This document shows, piece after piece, positions 26,684 through 36,840 of a DNA stretch of 51,090 bases. A model generated the notes under the pieces. That model did not search any database, was not told the origin of the DNA, and saw nothing but the letters and a program-made list of their open reading frames with translations. This DNA is from Verrucomicrobia bacterium Opi.OSU.00C (GTDB taxonomy: Bacteria; Verrucomicrobiota; Verrucomicrobiia; Opitutales; PNEW01), in the NCBI GenBank assembly GCA_002922725.1, contig PNEW01000004.1, forward strand, positions 1-51,090, written 5' to 3'. The translations under genes and the position numbers were made by a program. The first letter of the stretch is position 1, and the number at the start of each line of letters is the position of its first letter.

Positions 26684-26890
26684 TTAACGGTTAAAAATAG
26701 CATGGAGCCACGCTCTTAACCCATGAGGTTTCAGTATTACTCGTTTACGGCGATCTAATAAGGCTGTCAGGATATTAGGATTTGTTAGGTTGACTGCATG
26801 GTTGAGCCCTCGCAATTTCCAGCTACTAAAATGACGTATCTCCTCATTACCTAGTATTTCACTTGTGAATCTGTTTTTACGTAGTTGCAT
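26684..26890 (-). CDS. Small basic protein between mraZ and rsmH, unknown function
   Basis: I do not recognise this 68-residue protein. It is strongly basic, with R-R-K-R in the middle, has no membrane segment, and is rich in Asn, Leu and Arg. It begins 18 bp after the mraZ stop and ends just before the rsmH start at 26664, filling the space between two genes that are normally adjacent. Tight packing and the strand favour a real gene. No strong Shine-Dalgarno is visible. It could be a lineage-specific division-cluster protein or a chance ORF in a spacer. Confidence 0.5.
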   Translation of the reverse strand: MQLRKNRFTSEILGNEEIRHFSSWKLRGLNHAVNLTNPNILTALLDRRKRVILKPHGLRAWLHAIFNR

Positions 26891-26908
26891 AACTTATTTG
26901 ATTTCAGG

Positions 26909-27358
26909 TTAAATGCCTAAATCCTTCATCGCCGTTTGCAGATCAAATGCCTCTTCATCCTGTTGATCAAATTGTTCAGCGCCCCAAATCGTAAATTTTT
27001 CTACTAGCCCAACGAGCACAACTCCTTTCTTAATTCTCGCAGATTGGACCAGCTTTTCATGGAGCTTTATTCGCCCCTGTGAATCGCATCCAAAATTATG
27101 CGCTTTTCCAAATAGCTTTTGCAAAGTACGTTGTCCGCGAGGATCACTCTCAGGGATCTGTAATAGCTTCTCACGAAATTCTTCAATTTTCCTTGGCGGA
27201 TAGACGACAATATAACCATTGGGGTGAGGCCAAGCGACGTAGACATCTATCTCATCACCTCTAAATCGCCATTTAGACGGTACCGTTACACGGTTTTTTG
27301 CATCAAGATTATGCCTGAACTCCCCCACATATAAAGATTCTGACTTAATTAATACCAT
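26909..27358 (-). CDS. mraZ: Transcriptional regulator MraZ
   Basis: AbrB-fold DNA-binding protein that usually represses its own dcw operon. It has two swapped-hairpin repeats with the two diagnostic motifs, L-D-A-K-N-R-V-T-V-P in the first and C-D-S-Q-G-R-I-K-L in the second. The ORF can open at 27391, but a TATAAT at 27405-27400 would put the transcription start near 27393. The Met at 27358, at the usual distance from the first repeat, is therefore preferred and gives 149 aa. It is the first gene of the cluster. Confidence 0.93.
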   Translation of the reverse strand: MVLIKSESLYVGEFRHNLDAKNRVTVPSKWRFRGDEIDVYVAWPHPNGYIVVYPPRKIEEFREKLLQIPESDPRGQRTLQKLFGKAHNFGCDSQGRIKLHEKLVQSARIKKGVVLVGLVEKFTIWGAEQFDQQDEEAFDLQTAMKDLGI

Positions 27359-27384
27359 AATGAATCCACTAAATTCACCATAAT

Positions 27385-27419
27385 TTGACATTACATGACA
27401 TTATACTCCACTATGTCAA
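27385..27419 (-). promoter_or_regulatory. dcw promoter candidate: TATAAT flanked by TTGACAT/ATGTCAA inverted arms
   Basis: On the minus strand a perfect TATAAT lies at 27405-27400. It is enclosed by an inverted repeat, ATGTCAA at 27413-27419 and TTGACAT at 27385-27391 on the plus strand, so a TTGACA faces inward from each side. On the minus strand the TTGACA is only 8 nt from TATAAT, too close to be its -35, so the arms may be an operator and not promoter elements. Distance to the preferred mraZ start (27358) is about 40 nt. Confidence 0.4.
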
Positions 27420-27420
27420 C

Positions 27421-27827
27421 CTCTTTTGGTCATTCATTTAAAAAATTTAACCTTAACTTTTACCATTGTGGGAACAGCCTACGGGAACCATTTAAACATA
27501 TGCATGCTATAATAAATTATTATGTTACAATTAAGCCGTGAGAACGTAGAAGCAGTGCCTAATAACCATCTCGTTGAAATGACAGAATACTTTTGCATAT
27601 AGACGGAGTAACTGATAATATTATACTCATTTCGACAATGGCTACATCACCCGTAAAAATTGGCATAAGACATACAAATTTAGTATTTATACGGGGCAGA
27701 TAATGCGGTGATCGAAATAGGCACCTACAATCAAAGATTAGAAGATTTTTCTAGCCATTACCTAGAGCCAAAAAGCAATTTGAAGATTAATCCGCATCAA
27801 TTTTTATCATGTATTACTTTTTTTAAA
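27421..27827. other. Intergenic region between the divergent mraZ and tlyA genes
   Basis: About 400 bp separates the mraZ promoter area from the preferred tlyA start. It contains the GGGAAC pair noted separately and several AT-rich stretches that could serve as -10 elements for tlyA (for example TATTTATAC near 27686). It also contains the in-frame 5' extension of tlyA from GTG 27708, which I do not think is translated. No RNA gene or repeat was recognised. Confidence 0.5.
27469..27488. promoter_or_regulatory. GGGAAC direct repeats upstream of mraZ (operator candidate)
   Basis: GGGAAC occurs at 27470-27475 and again at 27483-27488 on the plus strand, a period of 13 bp, about 65-90 bp upstream of the TATAAT. 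MraZ boxes in studied bacteria are short direct repeats of TGGGN with about 10-bp period. The first copy here reads TGGGA, but the second is CGGGA and the period differs, so this is only suggestive. Confidence 0.25.
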
Positions 27828-28592
27828 ATGAAGGCGCCAACTCTAATCAAAATAAGATTAGATGAACTGCTATTAGAACGTGGGTTCTCTAATTCGCGCA
27901 CACAAGCGAGGAATATGATCCTGGAAGGAAAAATTAAAAGTGGATCACGTGTCCTCAGTAAGCCAGGTAAATTTTATCTACGTGATATTGACTTATTGGT
28001 CACCGAACCGCCACGTTATGTTAGCCGCGGTGGTGACAAACTTGCAGGTTTTCTAGAAAACAGCCCCTTAAATATAAAAGGTAATATCGTGCTTGATATA
28101 GGTGCTTCGGTTGGAGGATTTACCGATTACTTACTTCAGCAAAAGGTAAAAACAGTAACTTGTATAGATGTGGGGCATAACCAACTTCATCAAAAGCTGC
28201 TTAATAATCCACGTGTTATCCATCTTGAAAGAGTGAATATCCGAAAATTGTCTCCAGATATATTGCCCTACCCTTTCTATGACTTAATCACAGTTGATCT
28301 CTCCTTCATTTCACTACGTAAGGTATTGCAAGACATATGGCCGCTAGTAAAAATAAATGGTACTCTAATAGTCTTAATAAAACCACAATTCGAAGTAGGG
28401 AAAAAAATTATTAAACAAGCAAAAGGTGTCGTTAAAAACCGAGTTATTGTTGACCGAGTTGTCTTTGAGGTTAAGGAATTCTGTGCTCGGTTTCTAGAGG
28501 GCAGTGAAGAAATAGACCAGATTGAATCTCCCATAAAAGGAGCCGACGGAAACCGCGAGTTCTTTCTTAGTCTACGAAAACATAGAGTTTGA
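27828..28592 (+). CDS. tlyA: TlyA-family rRNA 2'-O-methyltransferase / hemolysin-like protein
   Basis: Predicted SAM-dependent RNA methyltransferase. The N-terminal S4 RNA-binding domain begins R-L-D-E-L-L-L-E-R-G-F with S-R-T-Q-A-R-N-M-I and G-K-I. The linker motif Y-V-S-R-G-G-D-K-L is followed by the FtsJ-like fold with SAM loop L-D-I-G-A-S-V-G-G-F-T-D, D-V-G-H-N-Q-L and D-L-S-F-I-S-L, and K-P-Q-F-E at the catalytic strand. All of this is typical of TlyA. The frame is open from GTG 27708, but the 40 extra residues lack similarity; ATG 27828 gives 254 aa. Confidence 0.92.
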   Translation: MKAPTLIKIRLDELLLERGFSNSRTQARNMILEGKIKSGSRVLSKPGKFYLRDIDLLVTEPPRYVSRGGDKLAGFLENSPLNIKGNIVLDIGASVGGFTDYLLQQKVKTVTCIDVGHNQLHQKLLNNPRVIHLERVNIRKLSPDILPYPFYDLITVDLSFISLRKVLQDIWPLVKINGTLIVLIKPQFEVGKKIIKQAKGVVKNRVIVDRVVFEVKEFCARFLEGSEEIDQIESPIKGADGNREFFLSLRKHRV

Positions 28593-29069
28593 AAATTATA
28601 TAATTATCGACCAAGGTAATAGTTTCAAGTATCTTAATCCTAGGCCAAGAGTATCAGGTAATTATAGTAACCCATTACAAAGTTTAAAAAAATTTTCGAA
28701 TCCTCCTTTAAAAGGCAATTTTTTCAAAAATTTAGATTATACCGTATTTGAGAGGGAAAACATCTGACGATGTTATGTTAGATCATTATTCCATTTCTGA
28801 TCATCGCCCTTGGACTATATGGAGCATAAATAATATTTAAAACTATGACCTTAGGGGAGACGTGAGGAAACTAAATGAATCTTTTACACTATGCATCAGG
28901 TTCAATAATGCCCTCTACATCGGTAAAATAAAGATATGCCCCTTATTTCATAGTTTAATCATCATTTTACTTTGTTGCCACATCAAGGGAAAAATGTAAC
29001 CTCAAAATCAAAGTTATATTTCGATCTATATCTTTGATATGCTCACTTTACATTTATCTATCATTCCTA
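28593..29069 (+). other. Gene-poor stretch between tlyA and nadK
   Basis: About 480 bp with no ORF that looks coding; the longest Met-initiated frame I read by eye is about 20 codons (near 28875). Composition is AT-rich throughout. No clear terminator hairpin, repeat, tRNA or riboswitch-like structure was found. Confidence 0.5.
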
Positions 29070-29900
29070 ATGAAACCTATAAATAAAATAACATTTGTAA
29101 TTAATAAGAGAAAAGCCGGTGCAGAGGAATTAGCAAATACCTTAATTGCAAAAGCTGAAAAAAGAGCCATTCAAACATTAACGACGAAAGAGTTTCCACT
29201 TCCTCAAGGAATTTTAGCTGACTCTCAATGTTGCGTAGTTATTGGTGGAGATGGGACATTGCTCAGTGTTGTCGAAGAATCAGTGCGACACAAACTTCCA
29301 GTTATTGGAATCAACCTTGGCAAATTAGGTTTCATGTCTACATTTTCTGCACAGGAAGCAGAAGCGGGATTTGATACACTTCTTTCCGGTAACTATCAAA
29401 TTGTCGAAAGATCAATTATTAACTGTGTTACCACTCAGAAAAAAATGTTTTTCGCTTTAAATGATGTGGTGATAAAAAATCATTCTTCACGGCTCGTAAG
29501 ACTGGAAGTTTTTACGAATGGGGAATCGGTAAATGAGTATTTCTGTGACGGCCTTGTGTTTTCGACTCCCACTGGATCAACAGCCTATAACATGTCTGCG
29601 GGTGGACCAATTATTCATCCTGCAGCTAAAGTTTTAGCAATGACACCTATTTGTCCACATACTTTAAGTAATCGAAGTGTGATTTTTGACCACGGAGAAA
29701 TTTTAAATGTTAAACTTCACGCTGATGACTATGATGTAGTTTTAAATATTGACGGAAGAAGTAGTTCTAAAAACAAGGAAGACTTTCCACTTCAAATTTC
29801 AGTCTCAGACAAGAATTTTCTACTAATGCTTCAAAAAGACTATTCACATTTTAAATTGATTCGTAGCAAATTAAATTGGACTGGTGATTCAATTGGTTAG
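29070..29900 (+). CDS. nadK: NAD kinase
   Basis: Phosphorylates NAD to NADP using ATP or polyphosphate. The Gly-rich motif G-G-D-G-T-L-L with the catalytic Asp is near residue 61, then G-I-N-L-G-K-L-G-F-M, N-D-V-V-I, and the family signature S-T-P-T-G-S-T-A-Y-N-M-S-A-G-G-P-I. The longest ORF opens at 29034 with a hydrophobic dozen residues; the Met at 29070 begins the normal first strand and gives 276 aa, the usual length. It stands alone, 85 bp before a membrane-protein gene. Confidence 0.94.
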   Translation: MKPINKITFVINKRKAGAEELANTLIAKAEKRAIQTLTTKEFPLPQGILADSQCCVVIGGDGTLLSVVEESVRHKLPVIGINLGKLGFMSTFSAQEAEAGFDTLLSGNYQIVERSIINCVTTQKKMFFALNDVVIKNHSSRLVRLEVFTNGESVNEYFCDGLVFSTPTGSTAYNMSAGGPIIHPAAKVLAMTPICPHTLSNRSVIFDHGEILNVKLHADDYDVVLNIDGRSSSKNKEDFPLQISVSDKNFLLMLQKDYSHFKLIRSKLNWTGDSIG

Positions 29901-29985
29901 ACTGCTTCAATCACGATCTTCAATGCTAAAATCTTGCATGCGGCATGTATTCAAACTTAAATAATAATAACCGCATAGATTTTTA

Positions 29986-30777
29986 ATGATGGAAGAATAC
30001 TACATACGACAACCTGAAACAGACAATGTCCGCGGTCCCTTTACCCTAACTAAATTGGCTGGAATGGCGGAATCTGATCAGATTGACTTAAATACCTTAA
30101 TTAACGATAGAGATGAAGGGGAATGGCTCGCGATTGGCAGTCGTGAAGAATTAAAACAGATCATTTTTCCTGAAAAGAAGAAACTCAGTTTAAAAATCAA
30201 ATCTGACGAAGACTTAAATCTCTTGAATGTTGATGAGGAAGAAGATGAAGAAGAAACAATCGAAGTAGTTGATATGCTCGCGGCAGCAGAAGGCGACACC
30301 GAGGAGACTAAACACATCAAGAATAAAGTGGTGTGGCAGGGTAAAGCTGCAACTCTTGCTCTACCATTTATGGGGGTGATTTTGATTTTAAGTTCTATTG
30401 CTTATATCTATCCCAGTATTGATATTGTTCAAACTGTTATTGATGAAGGAAACTATATGCTCATACTGCATAAGCCATTAATACTTGTAGGTGCATTAGA
30501 TCTTTTCTTTGCAATATCTTTATTTTTATCTGTCACTGAAATCTATCCTATTTTGCGACTTCGAGCGATGTTTGGTCTAGGGTATTTTGGATTCCTCCAT
30601 TGGGCTACTTGGCAAATGGGTGATCAAATTTCTTTATATCTTATGATTAGTTCTATTGGTGTAAGTATGGCCATCTTTATATGTACCTTAACACTCAACT
30701 TTATACTCATGATAAGTTTCGCTGTTTTAGGCATCCTGAGTGTAGGTAGCTACCTCTATTTAACAGTTGTTCAATAG
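29986..30777 (+). CDS. GYF_2-type domain membrane protein, unknown function
   Basis: The N-terminal 60 residues read as a GYF_2 (DUF4339-like) domain: Y-Y-I-R-Q-P-E, then G-P-F-T-L-T-K-L-A-G-M near 18-28, and a W-L-A-I-G segment near 48. A charged stretch with a run of acidic residues (about 82-92) follows. The C-terminal 150 residues hold about five membrane helices, from V-I-L-I-L-S-S-I-A-Y to the C-terminus. GYF_2 domains typically bind proline-rich or other peptide partners, so this is likely a membrane scaffold, but its partner is unknown. The second Met codon (29989) is equally good as start. Confidence 0.75.
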   Translation: MMEEYYIRQPETDNVRGPFTLTKLAGMAESDQIDLNTLINDRDEGEWLAIGSREELKQIIFPEKKKLSLKIKSDEDLNLLNVDEEEDEEETIEVVDMLAAAEGDTEETKHIKNKVVWQGKAATLALPFMGVILILSSIAYIYPSIDIVQTVIDEGNYMLILHKPLILVGALDLFFAISLFLSVTEIYPILRLRAMFGLGYFGFLHWATWQMGDQISLYLMISSIGVSMAIFICTLTLNFILMISFAVLGILSVGSYLYLTVVQ

Positions 30778-30778
30778 C

Positions 30779-30806
30779 TGTAAACCTGTGTGAAAAGGTT
30801 TTTACA
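30779..30806 (+). terminator. Hairpin after the GYF-domain gene (weak terminator candidate)
   Basis: TGTAAACCT at 30779-30787 can pair with AGGTTTTTACA at 30796-30806 with two unpaired T. It starts 2 bp after the TAG stop. The T run lies inside the 3' arm and not after it, so termination is uncertain. Confidence 0.3.
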
Positions 30807-30988
30807 CCTCTAACACACAAAAGTATTAATATTAGATTAGTTAAATCTAGATACTGGTTGGCATTTGATAAACAGTCTACCTACTATTTTATTAGTAATA
30901 TCCTTTTATACATCTTCATTTAATTGAGTGATAATATAACACGAAATAAGTTGTAGTTAAGAAATACATTACTTAAATATTATTTACT

Positions 30989-31366
30989 ATGGCACATGAA
31001 ATATCTATCCAAGCAGGCGGTTTGAATTTTATCATTGAGTACCGAAACTTTGGTAAAGACCGGGGCCCTGCGATTCGCGTTTATGCAGACATTAAGAATC
31101 AAACCACACAGGTGCTGCGGTTTGATTGCTTCGAGAACGATCCACATTATCACTACGACCCCGATGGTAAAAATGAAATGCATCACCTCTCCCTTAAAGA
31201 TACACCCGATACAGTAGCTTGGAGCCTGGAACAAATTCGCTCTAGGACTGTAGAAATGTTACAGAAGGCTGGTTACAATGAAAAAGCTGACCAAATAAAT
31301 TCCGAGGAAATTGCAAATTCGATTAACGCAATGGCACATGCTATAAGCAGCTTGACCCCCCACTAA
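30989..31366 (+). CDS. Conserved-looking small soluble protein, unknown function
   Basis: A 125-residue soluble protein that I do not recognise with confidence. It has an N-terminal beta-rich half, a striking central His/Asp-rich patch (F-D-C-F-E-N-D-P-H-Y-H-Y-D-P-D-G near 50-66, then M-H-H-L), and a helical C-terminus. The clustered His, Asp and Cys could bind metal. It starts 211 bp after the GYF gene and is followed by 152 bp before the transporter. Codon use and absence of low complexity argue that it is a real gene. Confidence 0.7.
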   Translation: MAHEISIQAGGLNFIIEYRNFGKDRGPAIRVYADIKNQTTQVLRFDCFENDPHYHYDPDGKNEMHHLSLKDTPDTVAWSLEQIRSRTVEMLQKAGYNEKADQINSEEIANSINAMAHAISSLTPH

Positions 31367-31518
31367 AATTTAAAACTTTAAGGGCTTAACTTAAATAGTA
31401 TCAAATAGTAGGTGATGGTGTAAGATTCTGATAAGTTTCCCCAGTATAACCTTGGGTATTTATTAGTATTTTAAAACGGTTCTTGTGCAATTCCACATAA
31501 CCCGTCATGTAAAAATAC

Positions 31519-32853
31519 ATGAGAAATAAACTCAAGGGTTTAACCTCAATATTAGGAACTAAGCTTCCACAGAAGGGAAATGTACGCTATAATTACATTC
31601 TGGGGATTACGAATGGTTCTCTTTTCATGTTTGGCATCGCTTTCATTAATCCACTTACCGTACTCCCTGTATTTATAAAATGTTTTACCACTTCTGATTT
31701 TATTGTAGGAATTGCTGGTTCATTGTGGCGAATGGGTTGGCTGTTACCACAGTTGCTCGTCGCTGGATACGTGGAAAAAATCCCCTACAAGCGGAATATC
31801 TATTTACGTATAAATAGCATACGGTTATTATTAACCTGGCTAACGATACCCTTAGTGGCTACTTTCGCGATTACACAACCTACATTTCTATTAGTCTGTT
31901 TCTTGCTACTTTTTGCATTTGCAACATTTCTTGGGGGTATCGCAGGACTGCCTTTTAATGACATGGTTGCTAAAACTATTCCCGTCGAGTATTTAGGTTC
32001 TTTTTTTGCAACGAGAATGTTTTTTGGCGCAGGAATAATGAGTATAATCGCAGGATTCATCGTGAAATATATCCTCAGTGAAGAAGTAATGTTCCCCTTC
32101 CCTAATAATTTTGTAGTTATTTTTACTTTTGCTGCATTATTTATGACTCTGGGCATTGCTTCTTACTCTTTCGTGCGCGAACCACCGAGTAAAATTAGTT
32201 CCACCCAGAGAACATTTTTCAGTTTAATAAAAGAAATTCCATTAATATTAAAACGAGATGTTAACTATCGTCGGCTGATCATAGTCCAGTTACTCTCATC
32301 AGGAATAAGTTTTTCATTACCATTTTACATCATTATCGCTCAGGAAAATTTCGGTTCAACAGTCAGTACCGCAGGAACATTTATCACGGCACAAACCTTT
32401 GGCGTGTTATTTTTTAACCTCCTATGGAAATTTATTTCTAATCACTATGGAGATCGTCAGGTCATCTTCATCGCCCTTATTTTACAGGCCATAATACCAA
32501 TATATACTTTAATAATTAGTAAAGGGTTTGGTTTTTGGTTATTACAAAGTCAACCATGGGTAGTGACAGCAGCCTTTTCTCCTATTTTTATCTTAATTGG
32601 AGGAACGATGTCAGGATTATGGGTTGGGTACAGCAGCTATATCTTAAGTATATCTCCCGAAGATCGACGTCCCACTTATGTAGGTACCAGTAATACAATC
32701 CTGGGCATCGCGGCAATTTTCCCAGCTCTGGGTGGATATATCGCCGATCGTGCAGGATTACACTCTGTTATCGTTCTTTCTGTTTTAACTGTTTGTGTTG
32801 CTATACCTTATAGTCGAAAACTTAAGGCACCAACTTCACGGTTAAATTACTAG
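31519..32853 (+). CDS. Major facilitator superfamily transporter
   Basis: 444 residues with about 12 hydrophobic helices. The N-terminal half has the loop with G-Y-V-E-K-I-P-Y-K-R (an MFS loop-2-type basic turn) and a G-x-x-x-G-x-P pattern in G-G-I-A-G-L-P-F-N-D near residue 145. There is a large central cytoplasmic loop (about 220-245). The substrate cannot be inferred. It is transcribed alone; the next gene is about 340 bp away. Confidence 0.8.
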   Translation: MRNKLKGLTSILGTKLPQKGNVRYNYILGITNGSLFMFGIAFINPLTVLPVFIKCFTTSDFIVGIAGSLWRMGWLLPQLLVAGYVEKIPYKRNIYLRINSIRLLLTWLTIPLVATFAITQPTFLLVCFLLLFAFATFLGGIAGLPFNDMVAKTIPVEYLGSFFATRMFFGAGIMSIIAGFIVKYILSEEVMFPFPNNFVVIFTFAALFMTLGIASYSFVREPPSKISSTQRTFFSLIKEIPLILKRDVNYRRLIIVQLLSSGISFSLPFYIIIAQENFGSTVSTAGTFITAQTFGVLFFNLLWKFISNHYGDRQVIFIALILQAIIPIYTLIISKGFGFWLLQSQPWVVTAAFSPIFILIGGTMSGLWVGYSSYILSISPEDRRPTYVGTSNTILGIAAIFPALGGYIADRAGLHSVIVLSVLTVCVAIPYSRKLKAPTSRLNY

Positions 32854-33196
32854 CCACCGACATAACTTTCAAAGAAATGTAAAATAATTGATTTTTTGGA
32901 ATTTGGTTACCGTCAGTGAGGTAATTAACAACCTACCTTCTAGACACCACGTTCCATACTTGTTTGGAGATTAATACCCCAGCCCATCACCCCACCTCTC
33001 ATTAAACACCTCCGCCGTATTCAGATTTTAAATCTATATCATCGCTATGTATATCTCACTTGCTTATTGGTGGCCTTGATAATAAGTAGAACCCTAAGAA
33101 TTATAAGCTATAAAAATAATATCCTTTTTCTTTAGTCAAAAAATTTAAAATAGTCGTATGCGTCCACCTAAACTACAAAGATCACAGGACACAGTC
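32854..33196 (+). other. Intergenic stretch before the sulfatase
   Basis: About 340 bp without recognisable genes. Composition shifts from AT-rich to the GC-rich sulfatase at about 33150. No insertion-sequence ends, direct repeats or tRNA remnants were recognised that would mark an integration border. Confidence 0.4.
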
Positions 33197-34744
<1,548 letters not shown>

Positions 34745-34746
34745 AA

Positions 34747-34836
34747 ATGCAATACTACCTGCACGGAATCCGATATCCGAACAAGATGATTGTTATCTCG
34801 ATGTTTGACAGCGAGCGACCACAGCGTTTTGCCTAA
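34747..34836 (+). CDS. Possible 29-codon ORF directly after the sulfatase
   Basis: An ATG two bases after the sulfatase stop opens a 29-residue frame (M-Q-Y-Y-L-H-G-I-R-Y-P...) that keeps the GC-rich composition of the sulfatase. It could be the remnant of a gene transferred with it, or chance. No family recognised. Confidence 0.25.
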   Translation: MQYYLHGIRYPNKMIVISMFDSERPQRFA

Positions 34837-35072
34837 AGAGGTATTTCTTTTTTGCCCTCCGCCGCATACAAGGTAATGGATATATTAGATGGCATTCCAC
34901 TGTTAATGATTACCCCCACTACCTACCTAAATTATCAGAGAAAAGGAATCAGTTTCATCCAGTGTTATACTTGGATATTGGCGGATTTATTGGTAACTTT
35001 GCATAAATTCACAAAGTTAAATATCTATAACGATAGTATCACTTTAGAATTTAATGAAATAGCTCAAAATAA
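34837..35072. other. Spacer between convergent sulfatase and aldo/keto reductase genes
   Basis: AT-rich DNA with a 74-codon open frame (34852-35076, non-ATG start) that overlaps the end of the aldo/keto reductase gene on the other strand and shows no recognisable domain. A short AAAGA/TCTTT pairing followed by T near 34835-34850 could be a weak terminator for the sulfatase. Confidence 0.35.
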
Positions 35073-36002
35073 TTAAATAGTATCCATATTAGAACTGGAT
35101 AGAACACTAAGTTCATTAATGATCTCTGGAGTGATATCACATGCCTCAGCCTCAAAGGCTTGATTGACATGATCAGAATTTCTAGCGCCAATTAGCATGC
35201 TTGTTATACCAGGCTGTTCTAAAACCCACCGCAACGCAAGTTGAACTCTGGAAAAACCTGTTCTTTCTGAGATAACTTCTAAATTTCCATCAAGTTCTAA
35301 AAGTTTTTTCTTAAAATAAATATTTTTGTGGCCAGGTTTTACATCAAAACGTGTCCCTTTAGGCGTTGCTTTTCCCTTTTTGTACTTTCCAGTTAAGAAG
35401 CCAGCTCCGAGAGGACTATAAGAAATGATACCTATATTTTCCTTCTTACAAAAAGGGACCACCTTATCTTCAATTCCTCGAACCGCGAGATTGTAGATTG
35501 CCTCTAGTGATTGGATCGTTGAAAACCCATTATCTTTCTGTATTTTTAAGGCCTCGTCCATTTGATTATCGCTGTAGTTATTACAGCCTACATAACGAAC
35601 TTTTCCTTCTTTCACTAGTTTTTCTAATGCTTCAAGCGTATCCTGAAATGGGGTATTAACATCATAACCAATTTCAAAAAAATCCACGTAGTCTGTTTTC
35701 AAACGCAGAAGGCTTTCCTCAGCGCAGTTAAAAATTGTCTTTGGCGAGAGATCCCCGTGAACCTTTGTCACGATAACAACTTTATCTCGGTTATTACGAA
35801 TAGAAAAATAATTTCCCATTACTTGTTCAGATGAGCCATCTCCATAAGCATAAGCTGTATTTAAGATATTGATCCCTCGATCAATCGCATGATCAAGGAT
35901 GGCAAAAGAAGTTTCTTCGTCGATTTCACGTCCAAAAGTTACACAGCCTAAACCGATAGAACTAACTTTCACTTCAGTGTTTCCATATTTACGATATTCC
36001 AT
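35073..36002 (-). CDS. Aldo/keto reductase
   Basis: NADPH-dependent oxidoreductase of the TIM-barrel AKR superfamily. It shows I-G-L-G-C-V-T-F-G at the first strand and the catalytic region N-T-A-Y-A-Y-G-D-G-S-S-E with the proton-donor Tyr. T-K-V-H-G-D carries the Lys, Y-V-G-C-N-N-Y-S-D follows, and S-Y-S-P-L-G-A-G-F-L-T-G leads to the C-terminal cofactor region M-L-I-G-A-R-N-S-D. The length of 309 aa is normal. It is the last gene of a minus-strand unit (GH-like, PhyH, AKR) with 25-30-bp gaps, so it probably reduces or oxidises a sugar-like intermediate of that unit. Confidence 0.9.
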   Translation of the reverse strand: MEYRKYGNTEVKVSSIGLGCVTFGREIDEETSFAILDHAIDRGINILNTAYAYGDGSSEQVMGNYFSIRNNRDKVVIVTKVHGDLSPKTIFNCAEESLLRLKTDYVDFFEIGYDVNTPFQDTLEALEKLVKEGKVRYVGCNNYSDNQMDEALKIQKDNGFSTIQSLEAIYNLAVRGIEDKVVPFCKKENIGIISYSPLGAGFLTGKYKKGKATPKGTRFDVKPGHKNIYFKKKLLELDGNLEVISERTGFSRVQLALRWVLEQPGITSMLIGARNSDHVNQAFEAEACDITPEIINELSVLSSSNMDTI

Positions 36003-36027
36003 TGTATTTTATGATAGTTAAAAATTA

Positions 36028-36810
36028 TTAGCGTGGTTGAATCCAGTGTCGAAAAAGTGGTTTAGCAATATTATCAATTCGACTATAAGAATCTTGCTTC
36101 AATGCTGGGTATGCAGCCCCGAAAATACCCGGTTCGTCAACAATAATTTTTCTTTCCACTGATCCGGGCATTAGTGAATCTAAATTCAACCACCAGGGTG
36201 CATAGCGCACGACCAAGGCAGCGCGTCGTTTGTCCGTATGATTTACTGCGCTGGCATGCCATAACCGGCTATCTAAGATAAGTACGCTTCCTGCGGAACC
36301 TTCACCATGAACCTGATCTGGATAGTCGTCATACCTATACTCGTTGTCATAAGTAGGATTAGTTCCCCATTTATGACTACCAGGCCTCATTAGGGTACCA
36401 CCGCTATCCTGTGTGAAATCAACCAGCATAAAAAGCGCCGTCAGATGCATAACAGTATCAGGCACCGGTTTGGGAATGTGTCCACCGTTAAACGGACAAA
36501 ATGGCCAATCTGAGTGCCAATCACCTCGTTTATTTTGGGGTTCATTGATTTGGGTTGAAGTGGCCGATATCCGTGCATGGGACCCAAATAATGATTCAAT
36601 AATGGTAATTATCCGTGGATCAGCCGCATAAGGAGCAAAAGACTGAGTATAATTAATTGTAGTCGCAAGATAGGTATTATTAGCTCCTTTTTTTCCGTAC
36701 CTATCAGCTGCTTCAACTATGTCGTTCCTTACACTACTCAATTTGTCTTCAGGGATGACATTCTTTAAAATGGTGAAACCTTGCTCACGAATTTCTTCTA
36801 CTGGAATCAT
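36028..36810 (-). CDS. Phytanoyl-CoA dioxygenase (PhyH) family protein
   Basis: Fe(II)/2-oxoglutarate oxygenase-like double-stranded beta-helix protein. The His-x-Asp iron motif is in D-W-H-S-D-W (near 118-121). The distal His is in L-W-H-A-S-A-V-N, with the 2-oxoglutarate Arg in K-R-R-A-A-L. The length of 260 aa is normal. It is co-transcribed with the GH-like gene and the aldo/keto reductase. Bacterial PhyH proteins hydroxylate very varied small molecules, so the substrate is open. It is one of three PhyH genes within 4.4 kb. Confidence 0.85.
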   Translation of the reverse strand: MIPVEEIREQGFTILKNVIPEDKLSSVRNDIVEAADRYGKKGANNTYLATTINYTQSFAPYAADPRIITIIESLFGSHARISATSTQINEPQNKRGDWHSDWPFCPFNGGHIPKPVPDTVMHLTALFMLVDFTQDSGGTLMRPGSHKWGTNPTYDNEYRYDDYPDQVHGEGSAGSVLILDSRLWHASAVNHTDKRRAALVVRYAPWWLNLDSLMPGSVERKIIVDEPGIFGAAYPALKQDSYSRIDNIAKPLFRHWIQPR

Positions 36811-36840
36811 AAGATCTACTTTTTTAAAAAAATTTTAGAT

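Noticed and set aside
34852-35076. Protein of 74 aa downstream of the sulfatase
   Set aside because: Non-ATG start, overlaps the end of the aldo/keto reductase gene on the other strand, AT-rich with no domain or ribosome site.
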